DNA of 64,000 nt from Klebsiella quasipneumoniae subsp. quasipneumoniae (GTDB lineage Bacteria; Pseudomonadota; Gammaproteobacteria; Enterobacterales; Enterobacteriaceae). The position numbers were made by a program, and so were the translations under genes. The notes below the pieces were generated by a model, which saw only the letters and a list, made by a program, of their open reading frames with translations, made no database searches and was not told the origin of the DNA. Position 1 is the stretch's first letter. Each line of letters starts with the position of its first letter. This document shows positions 50,461-59,415 of this stretch, piece after piece. The stretch is from positions 4,154,001 to 4,218,000 of the forward strand of contig NZ_CP084876.1 in the NCBI RefSeq assembly GCF_020525925.1. Direction: 5' to 3'.

Positions 50461-51597
50461 ATGAAATCGTTTTCCGGGAAAGCGTCTTTAATGGCCACGC
50501 TGGTAGCCGCGCTGGCCGGCGCGAGCAGCGCGCAGGCAGCGGAAATTAAAATCGGGGTGGTATTACCCCTGAGCGGCGCCCTCAGCGGCTATGGTCAGCC
50601 GTCGCAGAAAGGGCTGGACATTATTCAGACCATCACCCCGACGTTAAAAAATGGCGATACCATCAAGCTTATCGTTATCGATGATAAAAGCGACAAAGTC
50701 GAAGCGGCCAACGCCATGCAGCGGCTGGTCTCCAGCGATAAAGTGGATGCCGTGATCGGGGAAGTCACCTCCTCCAACACCCTGGCGATGACCAAGATCG
50801 CCGACGACAGCAAAACGCCGCTGGTCTCCTCCACCGCCACCAACGACCGCGTCACCCGCAACCATCCGTACGTCAGCCGGGTCTGCTTCTCGGACAGCTT
50901 CCAGGGGGTGGTCGGGGCCAATCTGGCCTCCCGCGATCTGAAAGCCAAAACCGCCGCCATCGTGTTTGACAGTAGCAACGATTACTCCGTCGGCCTGGCG
51001 AAAGCGTTCCGCACCCAGTTCCTGAAAAACGGCGGCACCATTCCCATCGAGGTACAGGCCCCGGGCGGCAGCAAGGACTTTAAAGCCCAGCTGGCGAGCG
51101 TCAAGGCGAAGAATGTCGACATGATTTATATGCCGATCTACTACACCGAAGGGGCGCTGATTGCCGTGCAGTCAAAACAGCTGGGGCTCAACAAACCGGT
51201 GGTGGGCGGCGACGGTCTGGCCGCAGATCAGGTCTTCTTCGATGTGGGTAAAGACGCGGTCAACGGCTATATGACCACCGATTACTACTCGCCGAACGCC
51301 AAAGAGCAGACCCCGGCCGGGGAAACCTTCATCAAAGCCTGGGAAGCCAAATACCAGCAGCCGACCCATACCTGGGGCGCTATGGCGGCGGACGCCTATA
51401 ACGTTATCGTCAACGCCATGAACCAGTGCAGCGATCCCCACGATCGGGTCTGCGTGAATGAAAAAATCCGCGCCACCAAAGATTTCCAGGGCGTGACCGG
51501 CACGCTGACGTTACAGAACGGCGACGCCATTCGCAGCGCGGTCATCAACGAAGTGAAAGATGGCAAGCTGGCGTTTCGTACCGTGGTTAACCCTTAA
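50461..51597 (+). CDS. Branched-chain-type ABC transporter binding protein (LivJ/LivK-like)
   Basis: A 378-residue periplasmic binding protein of type I fold. The signal peptide spans residues 1-23 (ending SSAQA), then IKIGVVLPLSGALSGYGQ begins the ligand domain; VSSTATNDRVT and WGAMAADAYNVI are family blocks. The ligand may be an amino acid, amide or urea-like compound and cannot be told by eye. It heads a complete five-gene importer (binding protein, two permeases, two ATPases). Confidence 0.88.
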   Translation: MKSFSGKASLMATLVAALAGASSAQAAEIKIGVVLPLSGALSGYGQPSQKGLDIIQTITPTLKNGDTIKLIVIDDKSDKVEAANAMQRLVSSDKVDAVIGEVTSSNTLAMTKIADDSKTPLVSSTATNDRVTRNHPYVSRVCFSDSFQGVVGANLASRDLKAKTAAIVFDSSNDYSVGLAKAFRTQFLKNGGTIPIEVQAPGGSKDFKAQLASVKAKNVDMIYMPIYYTEGALIAVQSKQLGLNKPVVGGDGLAADQVFFDVGKDAVNGYMTTDYYSPNAKEQTPAGETFIKAWEAKYQQPTHTWGAMAADAYNVIVNAMNQCSDPHDRVCVNEKIRATKDFQGVTGTLTLQNGDAIRSAVINEVKDGKLAFRTVVNP

Positions 51598-51616
51598 GTT
51601 GTGACGAGGCTACAAA

Positions 51617-52516
51617 ATGGACGGCGCCATTTTTCTCCAGCAAGTGGTCAATGGAATGAGTCTTGGGGGCATGTACGCCCTGATTGCCATCGGTTATACG
51701 ATGGTTTATGGCGTGCTAAGGCTGATCAACTTCGCCCATGCGGACGTGATGATGGTCGGCGCGTTTAGTACGCTGTTTTTATTTTCTTCGGTTGGGCTAC
51801 CCTTCGGGGTAGCCGTTTTCCTGACTCTCGGGCTGTGCGGCCTGTTTGGCATGCTGATTGACCGGGTCGCCTATCGTCCGCTGCGCCAGGCCTCGAAAAT
51901 CTCCATGCTGATCACCGCCATCGGCGTCAGCTTCTTCCTCGAAAACCTGTTTAACGTGCTGTTTGGCGGCAGCTCGCGCTTCTTCTCCGCCCCTGACTTT
52001 TTCAACCAGACCCGGGCCTTCGGCAGCGTCATCATTACCAACGTGGCGTGGATTGTGCCGCTGATCACCGTCCTGCTGCTGATGGCGATCCTCTGGCTGC
52101 TGTACCGCACCCGCTATGGAATGGCGATCCGCGCGGTAGCCTTTGACGTCAACACCGTGCGTCTGATGGGCATTGACGCCAACCGGATCATCTCCCTGGT
52201 CTTCGCCCTCGGCAGCAGCCTCGCGGCGCTCGGCGGCGTGTTCTACTCCATCAGCTACCCGACGATCGATCCCCTGATGGGCGTGCTTATCGGCCTGAAG
52301 GCCTTCGCCGCCGCCGTGCTGGGCGGGATCGGCAGCGTCACCGGCGCGGTGCTGGGCGGCTTTATCCTCGGTTTTACCGAGGTGGTCGCGGTGGCGATCT
52401 TCCCCGAACTGGGCGGCTATAAAGACGCTTTCGCCTTCCTGTTCTTGATTCTGGTCCTCTTGTTCCGCCCGGTCGGCATTATGGGCGACGAACGTCTGGA
52501 AAGGAGCCGTTTCTGA
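51617..52516 (+). CDS. Branched-chain-type ABC permease (LivH-like)
   Basis: A 299-residue inner-membrane permease with the LivH signature blocks VVNGMSLGGMYALIAIGYTMVYGVLRLINFAHAD and FAAAVLGGIGSVTGAVLGGFILG. It starts 20 bp after the binding-protein gene and overlaps the next gene by 1 bp (TGATG). Confidence 0.92.
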   Translation: MDGAIFLQQVVNGMSLGGMYALIAIGYTMVYGVLRLINFAHADVMMVGAFSTLFLFSSVGLPFGVAVFLTLGLCGLFGMLIDRVAYRPLRQASKISMLITAIGVSFFLENLFNVLFGGSSRFFSAPDFFNQTRAFGSVIITNVAWIVPLITVLLLMAILWLLYRTRYGMAIRAVAFDVNTVRLMGIDANRIISLVFALGSSLAALGGVFYSISYPTIDPLMGVLIGLKAFAAAVLGGIGSVTGAVLGGFILGFTEVVAVAIFPELGGYKDAFAFLFLILVLLFRPVGIMGDERLERSRF

Positions 52517-53565
52517 TGCTCAACGCGACGACCACCGCCGGGGCGCAGCTGCGCAACCTGGCCATTATTGTCATCTGTATCGCGCTGCTGGCCGGAATCA
52601 ACGTGGTTTTCAATGACTACATTGTTCGCGTCATCAGCACCATTTTTATCTTTATGATCCTCGCGGTCAGCTACAACCTGATCAACGGCGTGACCGGCCA
52701 GCTGTCGCTGGAGCCGAACGGCTTCGTGGCGGTGGGCGCCTACGTCACCGCCCTGCTGATCCTCTCCAGCGACAGCAAGGTAGACATGTTTGAAATGGCC
52801 GCCCCCAGCCCGTGGATCCTCAGCCTGCACGCGGGCTTCCTCCCCGCCCTGCTGATAAGCGGCCTGTGCGCGGCGGCGCTGGCGGTGTGCCTCGCCGTGC
52901 CGGTCTTCCGGGTGCGCGGCGACTACCTGGCCATCGTCACCCTCGGCTTCGGGTTTATCATTAAGATCCTCGCCATTAACAACCCGCAAATCACCAACGG
53001 CGCCATCGGGCTGAACGATATTCCGCAGCAGCCGCATCTCCTGTTCTGGTGCGGCCTGTTCGCCCTGCTGGCTACCGGCATGATCCTCCAGCTGGTGTGG
53101 TCGAAGTATGGCCGGATGATGAAAGCCATTCGCGACGATGAAGATGCGGCGATCGCCATGGGGGTCAACACCTTCCGCATTAAAACCTGCGCCTTCGCCA
53201 CCAGCGCCTTCTTCGAAGGGATCGGCGGCGGTCTGCTGGCTTCCCTGCTGACCACCATTTCCCCGGGGCTGTTCGACTTTATGCTCACCTTCCAGCTGCT
53301 GATTATTATCGTCCTCGGCGGGCTCGGCAGCACCACCGGCGCCCTGCTCGGCACCGTGCTGGTGGTCGGCAGCGGCGAGTGGCTGCGCTTTCTCGACCAG
53401 CCGCTGCAGTTCTTCGGTCACGATCTCGGCGCCTATCCGGGCCTGAGAATGGTGGTCTTCTCCCTGCTGCTGCTGATCATCATGCTTTTCGCCCGCGAAG
53501 GGCTGCTGGGGAAAAAAGAGATTTGGCAGATGGGAAGAAGGAACACCAGCTATGGCGGAAAATAA
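52516..53565 (+). CDS. Branched-chain-type ABC permease (LivM-like)
   Basis: A 349-residue second permease with LivM blocks ILAVSYNLINGVTGQLSLE, VRGDYLAIVTLGFGFI, DDEDAAIAMGVNT and IIVLGGLGSTTGALLGTVLVV. The first 20 residues are hydrophilic. The 3' end overlaps the ATPase gene by 14 bp. Confidence 0.92.
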   Translation: MLNATTTAGAQLRNLAIIVICIALLAGINVVFNDYIVRVISTIFIFMILAVSYNLINGVTGQLSLEPNGFVAVGAYVTALLILSSDSKVDMFEMAAPSPWILSLHAGFLPALLISGLCAAALAVCLAVPVFRVRGDYLAIVTLGFGFIIKILAINNPQITNGAIGLNDIPQQPHLLFWCGLFALLATGMILQLVWSKYGRMMKAIRDDEDAAIAMGVNTFRIKTCAFATSAFFEGIGGGLLASLLTTISPGLFDFMLTFQLLIIIVLGGLGSTTGALLGTVLVVGSGEWLRFLDQPLQFFGHDLGAYPGLRMVVFSLLLLIIMLFAREGLLGKKEIWQMGRRNTSYGGK

Positions 53566-54334
53566 AATCATCCTGCAGGTGCAGGACGTCACCATGCAGT
53601 TTGGCGGCCTGCGGGCCATCGACAACGTCAGCTTCCATGTTGATGAAGCGGAGATCTTTGGCCTTATCGGCCCTAACGGCGCGGGCAAGACCACCCTGTT
53701 TAACGTCATCACCGCCAACTATAAGCCCACCAGCGGCAGCGTCACCCTCGCGGGCGCCTCGCTGAAGGGGCTAAAGCCCAACCAGGTGGTCAACGCCGGG
53801 ATCGCCCGCACCTTCCAGAATATCCGGCTGTTTAACTCGATGACGGTGCTGGAGAACGTGATGGTTGGACTCGACCGCGCCAGCCGCTACTCGCTGCTGG
53901 AGGCGGCCCTGCACATTGGCCGCTACTTTCCGGCCGAGCGGGCGGCGAAGGCCAAAGCGATGGCCATTCTGGAAGACATCGGCATCGCCCACTTCGCCCA
54001 TATGCAGGCCACGAACCTGAGCTATGGCAACCAGCGCAAAGTGGAGATCGCCCGCGCGCTGGCCACCTCGCCGAAGCTGCTGCTGCTCGATGAGCCGGCC
54101 GCCGGGATGAACCCGAAGGAGACCGAGGATCTGGCGGAGCTGATCTTCCGCATGCGCCATGACTATCAGCTCAGCGTCCTGTTAATCGAGCACGATATGC
54201 CCTTCGTCAACCGCCTGTGCGAACGGGTGATGGTCCTGGAGTACGGTAAGCCATTGTTCAGCGGCCTGATGGCCGAGGCGATCCAGCATCCGGACGTCAT
54301 TTCCGCTTATCTGGGAGAAGCCAATTATGCTTAA
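53552..54334 (+). CDS. Branched-chain-type ABC ATPase (LivG-like)
   Basis: A 260-residue ATPase with Walker A GPNGAGKTTLFN, LSYGNQRKVEIARAL signature, Walker B LLLLDEPAAGMNPKE and the LivG ending DVISAYLGE. It works with the LivF-like subunit as a heterodimer. It overlaps the following gene by 8 bp. Confidence 0.93.
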   Translation: MAENKIILQVQDVTMQFGGLRAIDNVSFHVDEAEIFGLIGPNGAGKTTLFNVITANYKPTSGSVTLAGASLKGLKPNQVVNAGIARTFQNIRLFNSMTVLENVMVGLDRASRYSLLEAALHIGRYFPAERAAKAKAMAILEDIGIAHFAHMQATNLSYGNQRKVEIARALATSPKLLLLDEPAAGMNPKETEDLAELIFRMRHDYQLSVLLIEHDMPFVNRLCERVMVLEYGKPLFSGLMAEAIQHPDVISAYLGEANYA

Positions 54335-55022
54335 CGCCAGAGAACTGAAGGTCTTTTACGGCGTGATCCAGGGGCTGAAAGGCGTCGATATCGATGTTTA
54401 TGACCGGGAGATCGTCACCCTGATCGGCAGCAATGGCGCCGGTAAAACCTCCACCCTCAATGGGATCGTCAACCTGGTGCGCTCCAGCGGGCGCGTCAGC
54501 TTCCTCAACGACGATATCTCGCGCAGCCAGACCCACCAGATCGTACGTCGCGGGCTGGCGCTGGTGCCGGAGGGACGCCGGGTCTTTACCAACCTGACCA
54601 TCGAAGAGAACCTGCGCATGGGCGCTTACAATAATCTCGCCGGCTACACCCGCCTGCGCGATCGTATGTACGCCCTCTTTCCACGGCTCAAGGAGCGGCG
54701 CCATCAGATGGCGGGCACCATGAGCGGCGGCGAGCAGCAGATGCTGGCCATCGCCCGGGCGCTGATGAGCGAGCCGGTGTTATTGATGCTGGATGAACCG
54801 AGCCTCGGGCTGGCGCCGAAAATTGTCGGCGAGCTGTTCGGCATCATTAAGCAACTGCGCGAAGAGAATATGACGGTGCTGCTGGTGGAGCAGAATGCGA
54901 CGGCCGCGCTGGCGATCGCCGATCGGGCGTATGTCCTGGAGAATGGCCGGATCACCTTGTCAGGCGCGGCGCGGGAGATGCTGACTAACCCGGAAATTAA
55001 GCGGATGTATCTGGGGGGATAA
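54327..55022 (+). CDS. Branched-chain-type ABC ATPase (LivF-like)
   Basis: A 231-residue ATPase with Walker A GSNGAGKTSTLN, signature MSGGEQQMLAIARAL, Walker B VLLMLDEPSLGLAP and the characteristic LivF tail EIKRMYLGG. Last gene of the importer; a long hairpin follows. Confidence 0.93.
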   Translation: MLNARELKVFYGVIQGLKGVDIDVYDREIVTLIGSNGAGKTSTLNGIVNLVRSSGRVSFLNDDISRSQTHQIVRRGLALVPEGRRVFTNLTIEENLRMGAYNNLAGYTRLRDRMYALFPRLKERRHQMAGTMSGGEQQMLAIARALMSEPVLLMLDEPSLGLAPKIVGELFGIIKQLREENMTVLLVEQNATAALAIADRAYVLENGRITLSGAAREMLTNPEIKRMYLGG

Positions 55023-55033
55023 GGGTGGTTAAA

Positions 55034-55083
55034 ACTGCCTGGGCTGCGGCGGCGCCTCCTGCGATGCCGCAACCTCAGGCAGT
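55034..55083 (+). terminator. Stem-loop after the LivF-like gene
   Basis: ACTGCCTG/CAGGCAGT and the inner TGCGGC/GCCGCA form a two-part stem with a 15-nt loop, followed by CTCTTGCT, 11 bp after the stop. Confidence 0.6.
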
Positions 55084-55138
55084 CTCTTGCTACACAAAGC
55101 ACACCTCGTTCCAGTAGGCTTCTCGCGTCCTGCGTCGC

Positions 55139-55309
55139 TCAGTATGTCTTATCATGACGGAACCACCGGGTTTCCACGTTGCCAATGTCCACGCCGTAGA
55201 GGCTGGCCACCGGCAGGATCGCCTCCATGACGCGTTGAGTATCTTGCTGTCCGGCTTCACCGTTGGACAAAAAAGCCAGCCAGCCCGTTAACCGTTGCCA
55301 CAATGCCAC
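55139..55309 (-). CDS. Possible small protein or gene remnant (56 codons)
   Basis: A minus-strand frame beginning at a GTG with GAGGAG 9 bp upstream and ending at a TGA. The product would be soluble, with a Trp/Leu-rich first third and a balanced charge pattern (AGQQDTQRVMEAILPVAS in the middle), more protein-like than chance frames nearby. The frame is open a further 13 codons upstream to a TAG, so it could equally be the 3' remnant of a lost gene. No family was recognised. Confidence 0.25.
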   Translation of the reverse strand: MALWQRLTGWLAFLSNGEAGQQDTQRVMEAILPVASLYGVDIGNVETRWFRHDKTY

Positions 55310-55433
55310 TTTCGTTTTCTCCTCTGTCGGGAAGCGAATCGCCTGGGTCTATTTCAACCACAGCTGGCCGGGCGCGGGAAATATTAATTCCGAATTTGCA
55401 ATCCTGGCTGGCGCATATTACGCCCGGTCCTGT

Positions 55434-55470
55434 CACCCTCACCCTGGCCCTCTCCCTGAGGAAGAAGGGA
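55434..55470. repeat. Copy of the CCCTCACCCT-type intergenic repeat
   Basis: CCCTCACCCTGGCCCTCT at 55436-55453 resembles the left arm of the palindrome at 18739-18785; the right arm is reduced to AAGAAGGGA, so this copy looks degenerate. Confidence 0.4.
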
Positions 55471-55643
55471 CCGCCCGGCAGTCGTGACTGCGCCGGTAAA
55501 ACGCTACCAGCGCATAAAGAATACCCACAGGTTTGTTAAGTTCTTTTTCGTTATAGATAAGAATTTTTTCTTCTTTGCCGCCGACGGGCAATGTGTGGGA
55601 GCGTGATGTCCACAAAACAAAACAGGGATTCAGGGGAAAAAAT

Positions 55644-56453
55644 ATGCGCAACAAAACCACAAAAATCGCACTGGCGCTGGGTATGCTGCTGCTCGCCTCG
55701 CAGGCGCAGGCCGACCAGCTGGCTGACATCAAAGCCGCCGGCGTCGTGAAAGTCGCCACCTTTGACGCCAATCCGCCGTTCGGCTCCGTGGACGCCAAAA
55801 CCCACCATATCGTCGGCTACGACGTCGACTTTGCCCAGGCGCTGGCGAAAGCGCTCGGCGTCAAACTCGAACTGGTGGCCACTAACCCGGCCAACCGTAT
55901 TCCGCTGCTGCAGTCCGGCAAAGCCGACCTGATCGTCGCCGACATTACCATCACCCCGGAGCGGGCCCAGGTTATTGATTTCTCAACGCCGTATTTCGTC
56001 ACTGGCCAGCAGTTCCTCGTGCCGGCCGGGTCTCCGGATAAGCTTGATGAGTACAGCAAAGCGCGCATCGGCGCGGTGAAAGGCACCACCGGCGAACAGG
56101 CGCTGCACCAGCGTTTCCCGCAGGCTCGCGTCCTCTCCTATGACGATATTCCGCTGGCCCTGACCGCCCTGCGCAACGGCAACGTCCAGGCCATCACCCA
56201 GGACAGCACCATCCTTGCCGGTCTGCTGGCGGAAGCGCCGGATAAAGCCAAGTTTAAAATTCTGCCCGACCTGCTCAGCAAAGAAGAGATTGGCGTGGGG
56301 GTGAAGAAAGGCGAACCGGCCCTGCTGAAGGCCGTCAACGATGAGCTGGTGAAGCTGGAGAAAACCGGCGAAGCCGCGAAAATTTACGATGTCTGGTTTG
56401 GCCCTGCCACTAAAACGCCGCAGCCGCGCGCCTTTACCATAGAAGCGAAATAA
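55644..56453 (+). CDS. Polar-amino-acid-type ABC binding protein
   Basis: A 269-residue SBP_bac_3 family protein with a signal peptide (residues 1-23, ending SQAQA). The ligand-binding pattern GYDVDFAQALAKALGVKLE, then ADLIVADITITPERAQVIDFSTPYF, is typical of binding proteins for amino acids such as glutamine, glutamate or cystine; the precise ligand is not clear. CAGGGG 7 bp upstream supports the ATG at 55644 although the frame is open earlier. Confidence 0.9.
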   Translation: MRNKTTKIALALGMLLLASQAQADQLADIKAAGVVKVATFDANPPFGSVDAKTHHIVGYDVDFAQALAKALGVKLELVATNPANRIPLLQSGKADLIVADITITPERAQVIDFSTPYFVTGQQFLVPAGSPDKLDEYSKARIGAVKGTTGEQALHQRFPQARVLSYDDIPLALTALRNGNVQAITQDSTILAGLLAEAPDKAKFKILPDLLSKEEIGVGVKKGEPALLKAVNDELVKLEKTGEAAKIYDVWFGPATKTPQPRAFTIEAK

Positions 56454-56454
56454 T

Positions 56455-57273
56455 ATGTTCTCGGGTTTATTCTCCCACTCCGCGGCCCCGGCCGCGGATT
56501 TTTCACGTCTGCAGCGCGCCAGCATTACCTTTCGTGAGGTGGCCAAGCGCTACGGCGATCATCAGGTGCTCAACGCCATCAACCTGCAGGTCGATCCCGG
56601 CGAAGTGGTGGCGATCCTCGGCCCTTCCGGATCGGGAAAATCGACGTTGATCCGCCTGATCAACCAGCTCGAATCCTTAAGCGGCGGCGAGATCCTGATC
56701 GACGGCAAACCCACCAGCCGGCTTAGCGGCAGCGCCTTGCGCCAGCTGCGCAGCCGCGTCGGCTTTGTCTTCCAGCAGTTCAACCTTTACGCCCACCTGA
56801 CGGCGCAGGAGAACATCACGCTGGCGCTGGAGCGCGTCCACGGCTGGGGAAAAAGCGCGGCACAGGAGCGGGCGCTGGCGCTGCTGCGTCAGGTCGGGCT
56901 GGAGGAGAAAGCGCAGCAGATGCCGGCGCAGCTCTCCGGCGGCCAGCAGCAGCGGGTGGCGATCGCCCGCGCCCTGGCCTCCTCGCCGCAGATTATCCTG
57001 TTCGATGAGCCCACTTCGGCGCTCGACCCGGAGATGATCGGCGAAGTGCTGCAGGTGATGAAAAACCTCGCCCACAGCGGGATCACCATGCTGGTGGTGA
57101 CCCACGAGATGCAGTTTGCCCGCGAAATTGCCGACCGGGTGGTGTTTATCGACGGCGGCGACATTCTCGAGGTCGCCCCGCCGGCTGAGTTTTTCGCCCA
57201 TCCGCAGCATGCCCGTGCGCGGCGTTTTCTGCAGAAGGTGCTGGATCCGCTGCACCAGGAGAGCCTCGAGTGA
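56455..57273 (+). CDS. Polar-amino-acid-type ABC ATPase (GlnQ/GltL-like)
   Basis: A 272-residue ATPase. It has Walker A GPSGSGKSTLI, signature LSGGQQQRVAIARAL, Walker B ILFDEPTSALDPE and THEMQFA. About 20 extra residues precede the usual N-terminus (FREVAKRYG), so the true start may lie further in, but no better start codon with a ribosome site was seen. One bp separates it from the binding-protein gene. Confidence 0.93.
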   Translation: MFSGLFSHSAAPAADFSRLQRASITFREVAKRYGDHQVLNAINLQVDPGEVVAILGPSGSGKSTLIRLINQLESLSGGEILIDGKPTSRLSGSALRQLRSRVGFVFQQFNLYAHLTAQENITLALERVHGWGKSAAQERALALLRQVGLEEKAQQMPAQLSGGQQQRVAIARALASSPQIILFDEPTSALDPEMIGEVLQVMKNLAHSGITMLVVTHEMQFAREIADRVVFIDGGDILEVAPPAEFFAHPQHARARRFLQKVLDPLHQESLE

Positions 57274-58022
57274 CGCCGATGCTTGACTGGCACGGCGTCC
57301 TGAGCGGACAGCCGTTGCAATGGATTATCTCTGGTTTTCTCACCACCGTCTGGGTCAGCGTCGCCGGGATCCTCCTCGCCACTGCGCTGGCGGTTCTGCT
57401 GCTGGCCCTGCGTCTCGGCGGCGGCCGCGCGGGGCGCGGGCTGGTGGCCGCGTGGGTCTCGCTGTTTCGCAATACCCCGCTGCTGGTCCAGCTGCTGTTC
57501 TGGTACTTTGCCGCCTGGAACCTGCTGCCGCTGGCGGTGAAGAACGTGGTGAACGACGAGCACGCCTGGTCCATTCTGCCGGGCAACGTCTGGTGGCTGA
57601 CGCCGGAGTTCCTCTGCTCAATGTGGGGGCTGGGGGTCTTTACCTCCGCCTTTCTGGTGGAAGAGATCGCCTCCGGACTGCGCGCCGTCAGCCACGGGCA
57701 GCGGGAAGCCGCGCTGTCGCAGGGCTTTACGCCGTGGCAGGAGCTGCGCTTTATCCTTCTGCCGCAGGGGCTGGCCAACGCCTGGCAGCCGATTGTCGGC
57801 CAGTATCTCAACCTGATGAAACTCTCATCGCTGGCCAGCGGCATCGGCTTTGCGGAACTGACTTATCAGGTGCGGCAGATTGAGAGCTATAACGCGCACG
57901 CCCTGGAGGCTTTTGCCGTCGGCACCGCGCTGTACCTGGCGCTGGGGGTGGCGATGGGCGTGGCGCTAACGCGTCTCGGCCCGGGAAGAAAACTGCAACG
58001 GAGCGCCCAACATGAACGCTAA
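57270..58022 (+). CDS. Polar-amino-acid-type ABC permease (GltJ-like)
   Basis: A 250-residue His/Glu/Gln-type permease. The blocks RNTPLLVQLLFWYF and LRAVSHGQREAALSQGFTPWQELRFILLPQGL (EAA loop) are diagnostic. It overlaps the ATPase gene by 4 bp and the next permease gene by 11 bp. Confidence 0.92.
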   Translation: MTPMLDWHGVLSGQPLQWIISGFLTTVWVSVAGILLATALAVLLLALRLGGGRAGRGLVAAWVSLFRNTPLLVQLLFWYFAAWNLLPLAVKNVVNDEHAWSILPGNVWWLTPEFLCSMWGLGVFTSAFLVEEIASGLRAVSHGQREAALSQGFTPWQELRFILLPQGLANAWQPIVGQYLNLMKLSSLASGIGFAELTYQVRQIESYNAHALEAFAVGTALYLALGVAMGVALTRLGPGRKLQRSAQHER

Positions 58023-58701
58023 TCTGGCGGTGATCGCCGATAACCTTGATTACCTGCTGTGGGGCCGGCTGGCGGAGGGCCAGCCCGGCGGCGTGGCCCT
58101 GACCCTGCTGATGGCTATCGGCGCCACGCTGCTGGCGCTGCCGGGAGGCATTGCGCTGGCGGGGCTGGCCTGGCGCTACGGCGGGCTGACGCGGCGTCTG
58201 CTGTTTCTGTGGGCGGAAATTATCCGCGGCATCCCGCTGATATTTGTCATCTTCTGGCTGTGGTATCTGCTGCCGATGCTGACCGGCGGCGATCTGCCCG
58301 GCGCGGTGACCGTGACCCTGGCGCTGGCGTGGTTTACCGCCGCCTCGGTGATGCACTCGGTGCTGGCCGGGCTGCAGTCGCTGCCGAAAGGACAGTATGA
58401 GGCGGCGCTGACCCAGGGGTTCGCCCCCGGGCAAACGCTGCGCCTGGTGCTGCTCCCACAGGCGCTGCGTAACGTTCAGCCCTCGCTGGTGGGGATCTTT
58501 ATCGGCCTGCTGAAAGACACGTCGCTGGCGTTTATCGTCAACGTCCCGGAGCTGACCACCGTGGCCGGCCAGGTCAACAACCGGGTGCAGATCTATCCCC
58601 TGGCGATCTTCGTCTTCACCGGCGCGGTGTACTACCTGCTGTGCTGCGGTCTGAGCCTGCTGGCCAGCCGGCGCTTTACCCGCCGCGCGGCCGCCGGGTA
58701 A
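58012..58701 (+). CDS. Polar-amino-acid-type ABC permease (GltK-like)
   Basis: A 229-residue second permease with EIIRGIPLIFVIFWLWYLLP and the EAA loop LPKGQYEAALTQGFAPGQTLRLVLLPQALRN. With the three genes before it, it completes a glutamate/aspartate-like importer. It ends 3 bp from the convergent ecpE stop, leaving no room for a separate terminator. Confidence 0.92.
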   Translation: MNANLAVIADNLDYLLWGRLAEGQPGGVALTLLMAIGATLLALPGGIALAGLAWRYGGLTRRLLFLWAEIIRGIPLIFVIFWLWYLLPMLTGGDLPGAVTVTLALAWFTAASVMHSVLAGLQSLPKGQYEAALTQGFAPGQTLRLVLLPQALRNVQPSLVGIFIGLLKDTSLAFIVNVPELTTVAGQVNNRVQIYPLAIFVFTGAVYYLLCCGLSLLASRRFTRRAAAG

Positions 58702-58704
58702 GGT

Positions 58705-59415
58705 TCACTCCGCGGGGCGGGGCTTCAGCGGGCAGGTATCGCTGATCTTAATAAATTTGTCGTTATAGACCAGATAGTGGTTCCCCGGCTGGCGCAGCGC
58801 CGGCTGGCGAACCACGTCCCCGGGACGCAGATACCACGCGTCCCCCTCCTCTTCGGTCGAATCGCATCCTGGCTTAATCAGCAGCTTAAACCAGGTATTG
58901 CCGGTGTTGCTCACCGTCCCGGCCACTTTATCGAAAGACCATTTAAACTGCACCTCGCGCGGGCGCACCACCAGAATGGTATCCATCACCACCACCGGCT
59001 CCATGCTGACCTCGCCGCCGGTCGGGCCGCGCCTCGTCAGGTTGCGGGTGGGGATTTCGCGAAACGAGACCCGATAATAGCGCTCGCGATTGTCCCGCGG
59101 GCCATGATAGTAAAATTTGAAGTATTCGCTCTCCCCGGCCTGCAGCGCCAGCTGACGGGGGGCGAACAGCAGCTCGCCATCCACCGGCCGGGAGCGCACT
59201 TCGCTGCCGCCCGGGCGATCGATGGCGCTGACGGCGATGCGGTACAGCCGCGCGCTTTTATTGTTGTTGACCACCCGTTTGCTGGCGAAATCCGCTTCAG
59301 CCGGCAGGGAAAAGGTCAGGTTGCCGACCGAGATAGCCTGCGCCAGCGGAGCCACCAGCAGGCAGCCCACCGTCAGCAGGGCCTTAGTTAATGTTGCGCC
59401 ACGTCGCCTGGACAT
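58705..59415 (-). CDS. ecpE: Fimbrial chaperone EcpE
   Basis: A 236-residue periplasmic chaperone with a signal peptide (ending LTQA-like LAQA near residue 27) and the immunoglobulin-like chaperone fold; [24 protein letters not shown] is nearly identical to E. coli EcpE. The start MSRRRG at 59415 gives the family length. Last gene of the E. coli common pilus (ecp/mat) operon; overlaps ecpD by 32 bp. Confidence 0.95.
   Translation of the reverse strand: MSRRRGATLTKALLTVGCLLVAPLAQAISVGNLTFSLPAEADFASKRVVNNNKSARLYRIAVSAIDRPGGSEVRSRPVDGELLFAPRQLALQAGESEYFKFYYHGPRDNRERYYRVSFREIPTRNLTRRGPTGGEVSMEPVVVMDTILVVRPREVQFKWSFDKVAGTVSNTGNTWFKLLIKPGCDSTEEEGDAWYLRPGDVVRQPALRQPGNHYLVYNDKFIKISDTCPLKPRPAE

Larger units (their letters stand above)
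55023..55643. other. 621-bp intergenic region between two ABC importers
   Basis: Contains the terminator hairpin of the first importer (55034-55083), a possible 56-codon minus-strand gene (55139-55309), a copy of the CCCTCACCCT-type repeat (55434-55470) and the promoter region of the second importer. Otherwise nothing was recognised. Confidence 0.65.

Noticed and set aside
52417..53718. 433-codon open frame antisense to the LivM-like gene
   Set aside because: Gln/Arg/Gly-rich shadow of hydrophobic codons; spans several coupled importer genes.
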